64,000 nt of DNA from Brevundimonas sp. Leaf363 (GTDB taxonomy: Bacteria > Pseudomonadota > Alphaproteobacteria > Caulobacterales > Caulobacteraceae), in assembly GCF_001424025.1 (NCBI RefSeq), contig NZ_LMPZ01000004.1, positions 217,458 through 281,457 of the forward strand, read 5' to 3'. A program made the translations under genes and the position numbers. The notes beneath the pieces were generated by a model that was given only the letters and a program-made list of their open reading frames with translations, ran no database searches and was not told the DNA's origin. This document shows, one piece after another, positions 17,126-26,247 of this stretch; the stretch's first letter is position 1; each line of letters begins with the position of its first letter.

Positions 17126-18931
17126 ATGAGGGGACGCCGCACGCGATCCGCCGCCCTTTTGGCGAGCCTGCTGGCGGGCGCGGCCCTGGCCGCGCCGACG
17201 TTCGCCGCCACCGCCCCCGCGACCGACTTTCGCCAGCGCCCGCCCGAAGCGGAGGTCATCTATTTCCTGCTGCCTGACCGGTTCGAGAACGGCGACGCGT
17301 CGAACGATCGCGGCGGCCTGAGCGGCGACCGGCTGTCGACCGGGTATGATCCGACCGACACAGGCTTCTTCCACGGCGGCGACTTCGCCGGCCTGACGCA
17401 GCGGCTCGATTACATCCAGGGCCTCGGCGCCACGGCGGTGTGGGTCGCGCCCATCTTCCAGAACAAGCCGGTGCAGGGTCCGCCCGGCCGTGAGAGCGCC
17501 GCCTATCACGGCTACTGGATCACCGACTTCACGCGGGTGGACGACCATTTCGGCGACAACGCCGCCTTCGCCCGCTTCGTCGACGCCGCTCATGCGCGGG
17601 GCATCAAGGTCTATATGGACATCGTCGCCAACCATACGGCCGACGTCATCCAGTACCGGGACTGCGCGCGGCGCGGCTGCAGCTATCGCAGCCAGGGCGA
17701 CTATCCGTACAGCCGCCGGGGCGGCGTGGACGGCGCGCCGATCAACGACGGCTTCGACGGCGTGGACTTCAGCCGCCTGACGCGCCCGGACTACGCCTAT
17801 GACGCCTATGTCCCCGAGGGCGAGCGGGACGTGAAGGTCCCGGCCTGGCTGAACGACCCGATCTACTATCATAACCGGGGCGACAGCGACTGGTGGGGCG
17901 AGAGCAACCTGGACGGCGATTTCTCCGGCCTGGACGATCTGTTCACCGAGAACCCGCGCGTGGTTCAGGGCTTCATCGACATCTACGGCGCCTGGATCGA
18001 CCGGTTCGGCATCGACGGTTTCCGTATCGACACCGCCCGCCATGTGGACCCTGCCTTCTGGCGCGCCTTCATCCCGGCGATGCGCGAACGGGCGGCGGCG
18101 CGCGGCATACCGAACTTCCACATCTTCGGCGAGGCGGCCGAGACCGATCCGGCGCTGCTCGCCGGCTTCACCCGCTCGGACCGCTATCCGGCGGTGCTGG
18201 ACTTCGCCTTCCAGAAGACGGTGCGCGACGTGGTGGCCGGGACTGAGCCGCCCGAGAAGCTGGCCCTGCTGTTCCGCGCCGACGTCCTGTATGAGGGCGG
18301 CGAGGCGACGGCGATGCAGCTGCCGACCTTCGTGGGCAACCACGACCAGGGCCGGTTCGGCTACCAGATCGTCAGCGCCCGGCCCGACATCTCGGACGAG
18401 GAGCTGCTGGCCCGCCAGACCCTGGGCCACGCCATGATGATGTTCCTGCGCGGCACGCCGGTCATCTATTATGGCGACGAGCAGGGCTTCACCGGCGATG
18501 GGGATGACCGCCGATCGCGCCAGGACATGTTCGCGACCCAAACGCCCGGCTATGCGGCCGACCGCATCATCGGCCAGCGCGCGGGACCGTTCGACACGAA
18601 CGCCACCCTCTATCGCCGTCTCGGCGACATGGCCCGGCTGAGGATCGCCACCCCCTCGCTGGTCTCGGGTCTGCAGACCGTCCGGCAGGCGGGCAAGGCG
18701 CCCGGCCTGTTCGTCGTGTCGCGCCGCGTCCCCGGCGACACGGGCGAGACGCTAATCGCCTTCAACACCTCGACGGCGCCGGCCAGCGCCCATATCGTCG
18801 TGGACGCCCGGTCCTCCCGCTGGGCTTCGCTCCACGGTCAATGCGCTGACCAGGTCGCCGCGCCCGGCAGCCTGGCGGTGAGCGTGCCCGCCCTCGACTA
18901 CATCATCTGCCGATCGGAAGCCGTCCGTTGA
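17126..18931 (+). CDS. Exported alpha-amylase family protein, GH13
   Basis: The roughly 601-residue GH13 enzyme has a Sec signal peptide (MRGRRTRSAALLASLLAGAALAAP..A), so it acts in the periplasm or outside. The GH13 regions are intact: DIVANHT (region I), GFRIDTARH with the nucleophile Asp302, FGEAAE with the acid/base Glu336, and FVGNHDQ with Asp407. It resembles maltodextrin- or cyclodextrin-degrading periplasmic amylases of Caulobacter and Xanthomonas. I chose the ATG at 17126, which has CGGAG 7 bp before it and gives a clean signal peptide; an ATG six codons earlier is possible. Its stop overlaps the next glucosidase start (TTGA). Confidence 0.93.
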   Translation: MRGRRTRSAALLASLLAGAALAAPTFAATAPATDFRQRPPEAEVIYFLLPDRFENGDASNDRGGLSGDRLSTGYDPTDTGFFHGGDFAGLTQRLDYIQGLGATAVWVAPIFQNKPVQGPPGRESAAYHGYWITDFTRVDDHFGDNAAFARFVDAAHARGIKVYMDIVANHTADVIQYRDCARRGCSYRSQGDYPYSRRGGVDGAPINDGFDGVDFSRLTRPDYAYDAYVPEGERDVKVPAWLNDPIYYHNRGDSDWWGESNLDGDFSGLDDLFTENPRVVQGFIDIYGAWIDRFGIDGFRIDTARHVDPAFWRAFIPAMRERAAARGIPNFHIFGEAAETDPALLAGFTRSDRYPAVLDFAFQKTVRDVVAGTEPPEKLALLFRADVLYEGGEATAMQLPTFVGNHDQGRFGYQIVSARPDISDEELLARQTLGHAMMMFLRGTPVIYYGDEQGFTGDGDDRRSRQDMFATQTPGYAADRIIGQRAGPFDTNATLYRRLGDMARLRIATPSLVSGLQTVRQAGKAPGLFVVSRRVPGDTGETLIAFNTSTAPASAHIVVDARSSRWASLHGQCADQVAAPGSLAVSVPALDYIICRSEAVR

Positions 18932-20568
18932 ACATCCTGACCCTCGACGCCCGATCCGCGCCGGAGACGGCGACCGACGCCGCGCCCTGGTGGAAGGGGG
19001 CGGTCGTCTATCAAATCTATCCGCGCAGCTTCGCCGATTCCAACAACGACGGCGTGGGCGACCTGGCGGGGATCACCGCCCACCTGGACCACGTCGCCTC
19101 GCTGGGCGTCGATGCGGTGTGGCTGTCGCCCTTCTTCACCTCGCCGATGAAGGACTTCGGCTACGACGTCTCGGACTATTGCGACGTCGATCCGATCTTC
19201 GGCGACCTGGCCGACTTCGATCGGCTGGTCGAGAAGGCGCACGCGCTGGGGCTGAAGGTCATCATCGACCAGGTCTGGTCGCATACCTCGGACGAGCACC
19301 CCTGGTTCGTCGAGAGCCGCGCGTCCAAGACGAACCCCAAGGCGGACTGGTTCGTCTGGCATGACGCCAAGCCCGACGGCTCGCCCCCTTCGAACTGGCA
19401 GTCCGTGTTCGGCGGGCCGGCCTGGACGTGGGACGCGCGGCGTCGCCAATACTACATGCACAATTTTCTGGCCGAGCAGCCGCAGCTGAACGGCCACAAC
19501 CCCGATGTTCAGGACGCGCTGCTGGCCGCCGGCCGCTTCTGGCTGGACCGGGGCGTGGACGGCTTCCGCCTGGACGCCATCAACTTCTCGATGCACGAGC
19601 CGAGCCTGCGCGATAATCCGCCGCTGCCGGACAACGTGGGCCGGCGCACGCGCCCGTTCGACTTCCAAGACAAGCTCTACAACCAGTCCCACCCGGACAT
19701 CATCCCGTTCCTGAAGCGCGTCCGGCGGATGATGGACGCCTATCCGGGCGATCGCTTCACCGTCGCCGAAGTGGGCGGGGAGCACGCCGATCGCGAGATG
19801 GCCGAGTTCACCGCCAACGGCGACCGGCTGAACAGCGCCTACGGCTTCCTCTACCTCTACGCCGACCGGCTGAGCGGGGACGTCGTGCGCCAGGGCGGCC
19901 TGATGTGGCCGGGCGCCGAGGGCGAGGGCTGGCCCAGCTGGACCTTCTCCAACCACGACGCGCCGCGCGCGGTGTCGCGCTGGGCCTTTGGGCGCGATCC
20001 GAAACAGCTGGCGGACGTGCTGCTGCTGTTGCTGATATCGCTGCGCGGCAACGCCATCGTCTACCAGGGCGAGGAGCTGGGCCTGCCGCAGGGCGAGGTG
20101 CCGTTCGAGCGGTTGCAGGACCCCGAAGCCATCGCCAACTGGCCCGAGACCCTGGGCCGCGACGGGGCTCGCACGCCCATGCCGTGGACGACGGGCGTTC
20201 AGGCCGGATTCTCGACGGTCGAGCCGTGGCTGCCGGTCGACGCCCGCCACCCGCCGATGTCGGTCGAGGCGCAGGAGGCCGAGCCCGCCTCGACCCTGGC
20301 CCATGCGCGCCGGCTGCTGAAGCTGCGCCGCGCCCACCCGGCCCTGCGCAGCGGCGACATGGAGATCCTGGAGGGACCGGGCGAAGTGCTGGCCTTCCGG
20401 CGCACGGCGCCGGGCGAGCGGCTGCTGGTGGTGTTCAACCTGGGTCATTCGCCCGAGGCCTGGACGGCGCCGGACGGGGCGCGCCTGATCGAGGCGGTCA
20501 ACATGGACGGCGCCCAGGACGGCGTGCTGCCGCCGCTGGCGGGCCTGTTGTTCAGTGACGGCGCATGA
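18928..20568 (+). CDS. Alpha-glucosidase, GH13 (cytoplasmic)
   Basis: The 546-residue GH13 enzyme of the oligo-1,6-glucosidase/alpha-glucosidase branch has VYQIYPRSFADSNNDGVGDL near the N-terminus, GFRLDAINF with the nucleophile Asp216, FTVAEVGGE with the acid/base Glu281 and FSNHDAPR with Asp344. No signal peptide is present, so it should hydrolyse maltose and short maltodextrins inside the cell. The start is a TTG that overlaps the amylase stop codon, with GGAAG 7 bp upstream, giving a translationally coupled pair. It pairs logically with the inner-membrane SLC45-type permease at 23776-25296. Confidence 0.93.
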   Translation: MNILTLDARSAPETATDAAPWWKGAVVYQIYPRSFADSNNDGVGDLAGITAHLDHVASLGVDAVWLSPFFTSPMKDFGYDVSDYCDVDPIFGDLADFDRLVEKAHALGLKVIIDQVWSHTSDEHPWFVESRASKTNPKADWFVWHDAKPDGSPPSNWQSVFGGPAWTWDARRRQYYMHNFLAEQPQLNGHNPDVQDALLAAGRFWLDRGVDGFRLDAINFSMHEPSLRDNPPLPDNVGRRTRPFDFQDKLYNQSHPDIIPFLKRVRRMMDAYPGDRFTVAEVGGEHADREMAEFTANGDRLNSAYGFLYLYADRLSGDVVRQGGLMWPGAEGEGWPSWTFSNHDAPRAVSRWAFGRDPKQLADVLLLLLISLRGNAIVYQGEELGLPQGEVPFERLQDPEAIANWPETLGRDGARTPMPWTTGVQAGFSTVEPWLPVDARHPPMSVEAQEAEPASTLAHARRLLKLRRAHPALRSGDMEILEGPGEVLAFRRTAPGERLLVVFNLGHSPEAWTAPDGARLIEAVNMDGAQDGVLPPLAGLLFSDGA

Positions 20569-20570
20569 AA

Positions 20571-21584
20571 TCAGCCGCCGCAGGTCTCGCGCACGATGAG
20601 GTCGGTCGGCACCCGTTCGGAGCGGCCCGCGCTGGCGCCGCCGTGGTCCAGCAGTTTGGAGACCATCAGCCGGCCCGCCTTCATAGTGTCCTGCGCGATG
20701 GTGCTCAGCGCCGGGCGCGAGTAGCGGCTGAACGGCACGTTGTCGAAACCGATGACGGACACGTCCCTGGGCACCTCGATGCCTTCGTGCAGCAGGGCCC
20801 GCACGGCGCCCAGGGCGATCTGGTCGGACGCCGCCACCACGCCGTCGAAGGGCGTGCCTCGCCGGATCAGGGCCTCGACCGCCGCTTCGGCCGATTCGAC
20901 CTCGAAATGGGCCGGCACGATCAGCTCGACATCGACGCCGAGACCGGTCTGTTCCAGCGCCTCGAGGTAGCCGCGGTGCCGCTGCATCGACTCGGGCGGA
21001 TCCGTATCGCCCAGGAAGACGATGCGCTTTCGGCCCAGCCGCGCCAGGTGAAGCGTCGCGCGGCGGCCGCCCTGGATGTTGTCGGAACCGATCGAGCAGT
21101 AGGCCTGGTCCGCCAGTTCGGCGCCCCAGACCACGAACCGGCTCTCGGTCGCGGCCAGCCGGTTCAGCGCGGAGTGCAGGCTGGACTGGCCGATGAAGAT
21201 CACCCCGTCCGCACGGCTGGTCGTCAGCGCCACCGACAAATCGTCATAGCTGGCGGGCGAGACGTGGCTCATCAGCAGGTCGCAGCCGCGCTCTCGCGCC
21301 GCCTCGCCGACGCCGGCCAGAAGCTCCAGGAAGAAGGGGTCGCTCAGCCGCCCTTCCCGCCCCTGCGGCCGCGGCACGACCAGGGCGATGGTGCCCTGCG
21401 CCCCGATCGGACCGGCCGGCATGTAGCGGCGGAACGGATAGTCGTGCTCGCGCGCCAGCTTCCAGATCGCCTGTTTGGTGCGTGCGTTGACGGCCGGGCT
21501 GTCGTTCAGCGCGCGCGAGGCGGTGGCGATGGAAACGCCGGCCATGCGCGCCAGGTCTTCAAGTCGGGTCGTCTTCTTGCTCAA
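20571..21584 (-). CDS. LacI-family transcriptional regulator of the starch/maltose locus
   Basis: The 337-residue LacI/GalR repressor has an N-terminal helix-turn-helix and hinge helix (TRLEDLARMAGVSIATASRA, residues 6-25) and a periplasmic-binding-protein-like sensor domain including GVIFIGQSS, GSDNIQGG and SVIGFDNVPFSRY. It is convergent with the alpha-glucosidase (2 bp gap) and divergent from the GH97 gene. The start is a TTG; the N-terminus MSKKTTRLEDLA is normal for the family. It most likely represses this locus until maltose, or a product of it, binds. Candidate sites built on TGCAA half-sites lie at 17062-17101 and 21621-21631, the latter suggesting autoregulation or control of GH97. 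Confidence 0.93.
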   Translation of the reverse strand: MSKKTTRLEDLARMAGVSIATASRALNDSPAVNARTKQAIWKLAREHDYPFRRYMPAGPIGAQGTIALVVPRPQGREGRLSDPFFLELLAGVGEAARERGCDLLMSHVSPASYDDLSVALTTSRADGVIFIGQSSLHSALNRLAATESRFVVWGAELADQAYCSIGSDNIQGGRRATLHLARLGRKRIVFLGDTDPPESMQRHRGYLEALEQTGLGVDVELIVPAHFEVESAEAAVEALIRRGTPFDGVVAASDQIALGAVRALLHEGIEVPRDVSVIGFDNVPFSRYSRPALSTIAQDTMKAGRLMVSKLLDHGGASAGRSERVPTDLIVRETCGG

Positions 21585-21709
21585 CTGCGTGCGGCCTTGG
21601 CGCCTGCAGCGGCTGAAAAGTTTGCTGCAAAGCTTTCATCGCCATTTCTGCCCATTCCACGGCGCCCTTTGCAAGAGGCGCCGAGAAACATCATCGAGGA
21701 GGAACGCCC

Positions 21710-23776
21710 ATGCTGAGGCGCACGCTGCTGGCCACGACGGCCACGATCTTTTCCGCGTCCGCCGGCGGGGCTTTCGCCCAAGCCGCGCCGCCTGCTCCGG
21801 CCGTGGTCACCGCCGCCTCGCCGGGCAATGTGCTGTCGGTCGTCGTGACCACCGACGGCGACGGCCGCCCCAGCTATGCGGTCAGCCGGTTCGGCCGGCC
21901 GGTCATTGCGCCGTCGCGTCTCGGTTTCCTGCTGACCGATGCGGTCAAGCTGGAGCGCAACTTCAACATCACCGCAGATCCCGTCACGACGCATGACGAG
22001 ACCTGGGAGCAGCCTTGGGGCGAAGAGCGCCGCATCCGCAATCACTACAGCGAGCTGCGCGTCCACCTGACCGAGCGCACGGCGCTGGGTCGCCGGGTCG
22101 ATGTGGTCTTCCGCCTGTACGATGACGGGGTCGGCTTCCGCTACGAGTTCCCCGAGCAGGCCAGCCTCAAGACCGTGCGCATCGGTGCGGAGCTGACCGA
22201 GTTCAATCTGGCCGAGGGCGGCGTGGCCTGGTGGTCGCCGGCGCTGGAGTGGAACCGCGAGGAGTACCTCTACAACAAGACGCCGGTCGCCGAGGTGGGC
22301 GTCGCCCAGACGCCGATGACGGTGAAGCTGAACTCAGGCCTGCACGTCGCCTTCCACGAGGCGGCGCTGATCGACTACGCCGGGATGAACCTGCGTCACA
22401 CCACCGGCAACGGCCTGCGCGCCGATCTGACGCCGGGGCAGACGAACGCCCCGGTCGTGCGCGAGGCGCCGTTCAACACGCCATGGCGGACCATGCAGAT
22501 CGCCGACCAGGCTGGCGGCCTGATCGAAAGCCATCTGATCCTGAACCTGAACGAGCCCAACAAGCTGGGCGATGTCTCGTGGTTCAAGCCCATGACCTAC
22601 GTCGGCGTCTGGTGGGAAATGCACATGGAGACCGCCACCTGGGGCTCTGGTCCCAAGCACGGCGCCACGACCGCCAACGTCATGCGCCACATCGATTTCG
22701 CCGCCGCCCACAACATCGGCGGGGTCCTGGTCGAGGGCTGGAACAAGGGCTGGGACGGCGAGTGGTTCGGCAACGGCTTCGACTTCAGCTTCACCGAGGC
22801 CTACCCCGACTTCGATATCGAGCGGCTGGCCGCCTACGCCCGCCAGAAGGGCGTGCAGATCATCGGCCACCACGAGACGGGCGGGAACGCCTATGTCTAC
22901 GAGCAGCAGATGGACGCCGGCTTCGCCCTCTATGAACGGCTGGGCATCCATTCGGTGAAGACGGGCTATGTCTCCGACGCCGGCGGCGCGCGGGTGTCGG
23001 ACGGCAAGGGCGGCTGGACCTTCGCCTGGCACGAAAGCCAGGCCATGGCGCAGCACCACATGCGAGTCGTCGAGGCGGCCGCGCCGCACAAGGTGGCCAT
23101 CAACGCCCACGAACCGTTCAAGGACACAGGCCTGCGCCGGACCTATCCCAACATCATCAGCCGCGAAGGCGCGCGGGGCATGGAGTACAACGCCTGGGGC
23201 AACCCGGGGAACCCGCCCGAGCGCGAGGTGAACCTGGTCTTCACCCGCCTGCTGGCCGGACCGATGGATTTCACGCCGGGCGTCTTCGGCATGCGCACCC
23301 GCGCGCCGGACGGCGTGGCGACCACCTGGGCCAAACAGCTGGCGCTCTACATCGTGCTCTACAGCCCGATCCAGATGGCCGCGGACCTGCTGGAAAACTA
23401 CGAGGCCAACCCCGGCCCGTTCAAGTTCATCGAGACGGTGGCCACCGACTGGGACAAGACCGTCGTGCTGAACGGCGAGGTGGGCGACTACGTCACCATC
23501 GCCCGCAAGGACCGCAACTCGGACGACTGGTTCCTGGGCTCGATCACCGACGAGTTCGGACGCGAGCTGGAAGTGTCGCTGGGCTTCCTGGACGCCGGCC
23601 GCCGGTACCGCGCCGAGATCTATCGCGACGGGCCGGAGGCAGACTGGAAGGGCAAGCGCGAGGACATCGTCATCGAGACCAGGGAGGTCACGGCGGCTGA
23701 CACGATGCTGCTGCGTCTGGGCGCCGGCGGCGGCCAGGCCATCAAGTTCGTCCCGATCGGTCGCGGGCGCCGCTGA
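21710..23776 (+). CDS. Exported alpha-glucosidase, GH97 (SusB-like)
   Basis: The 688-residue glycoside hydrolase of family GH97 is the family of Bacteroides SusB. The signal peptide MLRRTLLATTATIF..GGAFAQ places it in the periplasm. The N-terminal beta-sandwich shows WGEERRIRNHYSELRV and FRLYDDGVGFRYEF. The catalytic barrel shows GVLVEGWNKGWDGEW, INAHEPFKDTGLRRTYPN and REGARGMEYNAW. The acidic residues of these last blocks match the calcium-dependent inverting alpha-glucosidase type rather than the retaining galactosidase type. It heads a tightly overlapping plus-strand operon (GH97, permease, esterase, glucoamylase) with 1-bp stop/start overlaps. Confidence 0.93.
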   Translation: MLRRTLLATTATIFSASAGGAFAQAAPPAPAVVTAASPGNVLSVVVTTDGDGRPSYAVSRFGRPVIAPSRLGFLLTDAVKLERNFNITADPVTTHDETWEQPWGEERRIRNHYSELRVHLTERTALGRRVDVVFRLYDDGVGFRYEFPEQASLKTVRIGAELTEFNLAEGGVAWWSPALEWNREEYLYNKTPVAEVGVAQTPMTVKLNSGLHVAFHEAALIDYAGMNLRHTTGNGLRADLTPGQTNAPVVREAPFNTPWRTMQIADQAGGLIESHLILNLNEPNKLGDVSWFKPMTYVGVWWEMHMETATWGSGPKHGATTANVMRHIDFAAAHNIGGVLVEGWNKGWDGEWFGNGFDFSFTEAYPDFDIERLAAYARQKGVQIIGHHETGGNAYVYEQQMDAGFALYERLGIHSVKTGYVSDAGGARVSDGKGGWTFAWHESQAMAQHHMRVVEAAAPHKVAINAHEPFKDTGLRRTYPNIISREGARGMEYNAWGNPGNPPEREVNLVFTRLLAGPMDFTPGVFGMRTRAPDGVATTWAKQLALYIVLYSPIQMAADLLENYEANPGPFKFIETVATDWDKTVVLNGEVGDYVTIARKDRNSDDWFLGSITDEFGRELEVSLGFLDAGRRYRAEIYRDGPEADWKGKREDIVIETREVTAADTMLLRLGAGGGQAIKFVPIGRGRR

Positions 23777-25296
23777 TGACCGCCGTCACCCCTGGGACAG
23801 CCGTGGCCAGTCGGCCGCGGCTGGGCAAGCTCGCCATCTGGAACATGTGCGTCGGCTTCTTCGGTATCCAGATCGGCTTCGGCCTGCAGAACGCCAACGC
23901 CAGCCGCATCTTCCAGACCCTGGGGGCGGAGGTGGATTCGCTGGCGATCCTGTGGATCGCCGCGCCGCTGACGGGCCTTCTGGTCCAGCCGATCATCGGC
24001 CATTTCAGCGACAAGACCTGGGGGCCGCTGGGGCGGCGGCGGCCCTATTTTCTGGTCGGGGCGATCCTGACCACGCTGGCGCTGGTCGCCATGCCGAACA
24101 GCCCGACGCTGTGGATCGCCGCCTCCATGCTGTGGCTGATGGACGCCTCGATCAACATCACCATGGAGCCCTTCCGCGCCTTCGTCGGCGACAACCTGCC
24201 GGAGGAGCAGCGCACCACCGGCTATGCGATGCAGAGCTTCTTCATCGGGGCCGGCGCGGTGTTCGCCTCGTGCCTGCCGTGGCTGCTGTCGAACGTCTTC
24301 AACGTGGCCTCGACGGCGCCTCAGGGCGTCGTGCCCGACAGCGTGCGGATCAGCTTCTACGTCGGCGCCGTCTGCCTGCTCAGCGCCGTCCTCTGGACCG
24401 TCTTCACGACCAAGGAATACAGCCCCGCCGAGATCGAGTCGTTCGAGCCGCGCTCGGATGACAGCCACGCGGCGCCGGTCCGGCCGCAGGGCGCCTGGTA
24501 CCTGGGCGGCCTGCTCTGGGCGCTGGCGGGATCGGTCGGCTTCGCGATCGTCAACCTGCTGGGACTGGCCAAGGAGCTCTACATCCTGGCGGGCTTCGTC
24601 GCCGCTTTCGGCGTCCTGCAGATGGTCACGGGCGCCTTTATCGCCGCCCGGCGCAGCAACGCCCTGACCGAAATCCTGGGCGACGTCTTCGCCATGCCGG
24701 CCACCATGCGCGGCCTGGCGGCGGTTCAGTTCTTCAGCTGGTTCGCCCTGTTCTCGCTGTGGATCTACGCCACCCCGGCGGTCACCGCCGTCCACTTCGC
24801 CTCGCCCGACCCGACCAGCGCCGGCTATGCGCGCGGGGCCGACTGGGCCGGCGTCCTGATGGGCGTCTACAACGGCGTGGCGGCGCTGGCGGCCTTTTTG
24901 ATCCCGGTGCTGGCCAAGCGCACCGGCAAGCGCGGCGCCCATGCGGTCAATCTGGCGCTGGGCGCGGCGGGCCTGATCGGTGTCTTCCTGATCCGCGATC
25001 CGAACCTGCTGTGGGTGCCGATGATCGGTATCGGCTTCGCCTGGGCCTCCGTCGTCTCCATGCCCTACGCCATCCTGGCCGGGGCCGTGCCGGGGCGGAA
25101 GATGGGCGTCTATATGGGCGTCTTCAACATCTTCATCGTGGTGCCCCAACTGGTCGCCGCGACCATCCTGGGCGCCGTCCTGAAGGCGGCGTTCGGAGAC
25201 CAGGCGATCTTCGCCCTGGTCATCGGCGGCGTCAGCTTCCTGATCGCGGCCGGCCTGAGCCTGATCGTTCCCAAAGCGCCGCACGAGGCCGTGTGA
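23776..25296 (+). CDS. MFS permease of the SLC45/GPH type, probable maltose transporter
   Basis: The 506-residue, 12-helix transporter has the SLC45/plant-sucrose-carrier-like pattern: FGIQIGFGLQNANASRIFQTLG at the first helix (residues about 31-52, named to locate it), IGHFSDKTWGPLGRRRPYF (the RxGRRRP loop) and LMDASINITMEPFRAFVGD. Caulobacter MalY, a maltose importer paired with the MalA receptor, belongs to this group. It would carry maltose across the inner membrane to the cytoplasmic GH13 glucosidase. Its start overlaps the GH97 stop by one base (TGATG). Confidence 0.92.
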   Translation: MTAVTPGTAVASRPRLGKLAIWNMCVGFFGIQIGFGLQNANASRIFQTLGAEVDSLAILWIAAPLTGLLVQPIIGHFSDKTWGPLGRRRPYFLVGAILTTLALVAMPNSPTLWIAASMLWLMDASINITMEPFRAFVGDNLPEEQRTTGYAMQSFFIGAGAVFASCLPWLLSNVFNVASTAPQGVVPDSVRISFYVGAVCLLSAVLWTVFTTKEYSPAEIESFEPRSDDSHAAPVRPQGAWYLGGLLWALAGSVGFAIVNLLGLAKELYILAGFVAAFGVLQMVTGAFIAARRSNALTEILGDVFAMPATMRGLAAVQFFSWFALFSLWIYATPAVTAVHFASPDPTSAGYARGADWAGVLMGVYNGVAALAAFLIPVLAKRTGKRGAHAVNLALGAAGLIGVFLIRDPNLLWVPMIGIGFAWASVVSMPYAILAGAVPGRKMGVYMGVFNIFIVVPQLVAATILGAVLKAAFGDQAIFALVIGGVSFLIAAGLSLIVPKAPHEAV

Positions 25297-26243
25297 TGGA
25301 TCGCCGCGCTCTTCTGGCGGGGCTCTCCGCCCTTCCTTTGACAGACTTGGCCTTCGCGACCTCGGTTCGCGCCGACGTCCCGACCGAGGGCCGGGTCATC
25401 GAGATGACGAACGTCCGCTCGGCCCACGTTCAGCCGCGCAACGTCACCGTCTGGCTGCCGCCCGGCTATGACAGCCAGCCGGATCGCCGCTGGCCGGTGC
25501 TCTACATGCACGACGGACAGAACCTGTTCGACGCGTCCAAGGCCTTTGCCGGCGAGTGGGGCGTGGACGAGCACGTCAGCCGGCTGGCCTCGACCGGCCA
25601 GATCGACACGCCGATCGTGGTGGGGATCTGGAACACGCCGCTGCGCCTGCGCGAATACATCCCCGCCGACCTGCTGACCGCCCTGCCCGCCGACATGCGC
25701 GGCGAGGTCCAGGCCATCTACGGCGGCGCGCCCCTGTCGGACCAGTACCTGCGCTTCCTGGTCGAGGAGCTGAAGCCGGCGATCGACCGTGACTACCGCA
25801 CGCGGTCCGACTGCGGCTGCACCGCCATCATGGGCTCCAGCATGGGCGGGCTGATCTCGCTCTATGCGATGATGAAGTATCCGGCCGTGTTCGGCCGCGC
25901 CGGCTGCCTGTCGACCCACTGGCCGCTGCGCATCGACGCCATCGAGGATCCAGCGGCGCTGGCCGCGTGGCGCGACCGGCTGGTCACCGCCTGGACCGGC
26001 GTGGTCCGGGCCGGCCTGCCCGACCCGATGAGCCACAAGCTCTATTTCGACCGGGGCGACGAGACGCTGGATGCCTTCTACGCCGAGTTCCAGTCGGCCG
26101 TGGACCGCACGGTGCGCCTGGCCGGCTGGCCGTCCGACCGCTTCCGCAGCCTGGTCTTCCCGGGCGCCCAGCACAACGAGGCGTCCTGGAACCAGCGCCT
26201 CGACACGCCCCTGACCTTCCTGTTGCCAGCAGTCCGTGAGTAG
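25296..26243 (+). CDS. Exported alpha/beta-hydrolase, putative esterase
   Basis: The 315-residue serine hydrolase of the esterase-D-like fold (CE1/Fes-type) shows VLYMHDGQNLFD (oxyanion region), the nucleophile elbow MGSSMGGLIS, and a C-terminal His in FPGAQHNEASW. The N-terminus MDRRALLAGLSALP with paired Arg looks like a twin-arginine or short Sec signal, so it is exported. Its start overlaps the permease stop by one base (TGATG). Similar esterases recur inside alphaproteobacterial and gammaproteobacterial maltose clusters; removal of ester decorations from starch or another glucan is a reasonable but unproven role. Confidence 0.9.
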   Translation: MDRRALLAGLSALPLTDLAFATSVRADVPTEGRVIEMTNVRSAHVQPRNVTVWLPPGYDSQPDRRWPVLYMHDGQNLFDASKAFAGEWGVDEHVSRLASTGQIDTPIVVGIWNTPLRLREYIPADLLTALPADMRGEVQAIYGGAPLSDQYLRFLVEELKPAIDRDYRTRSDCGCTAIMGSSMGGLISLYAMMKYPAVFGRAGCLSTHWPLRIDAIEDPAALAAWRDRLVTAWTGVVRAGLPDPMSHKLYFDRGDETLDAFYAEFQSAVDRTVRLAGWPSDRFRSLVFPGAQHNEASWNQRLDTPLTFLLPAVRE

Positions 26244-26247
26244 TCCG

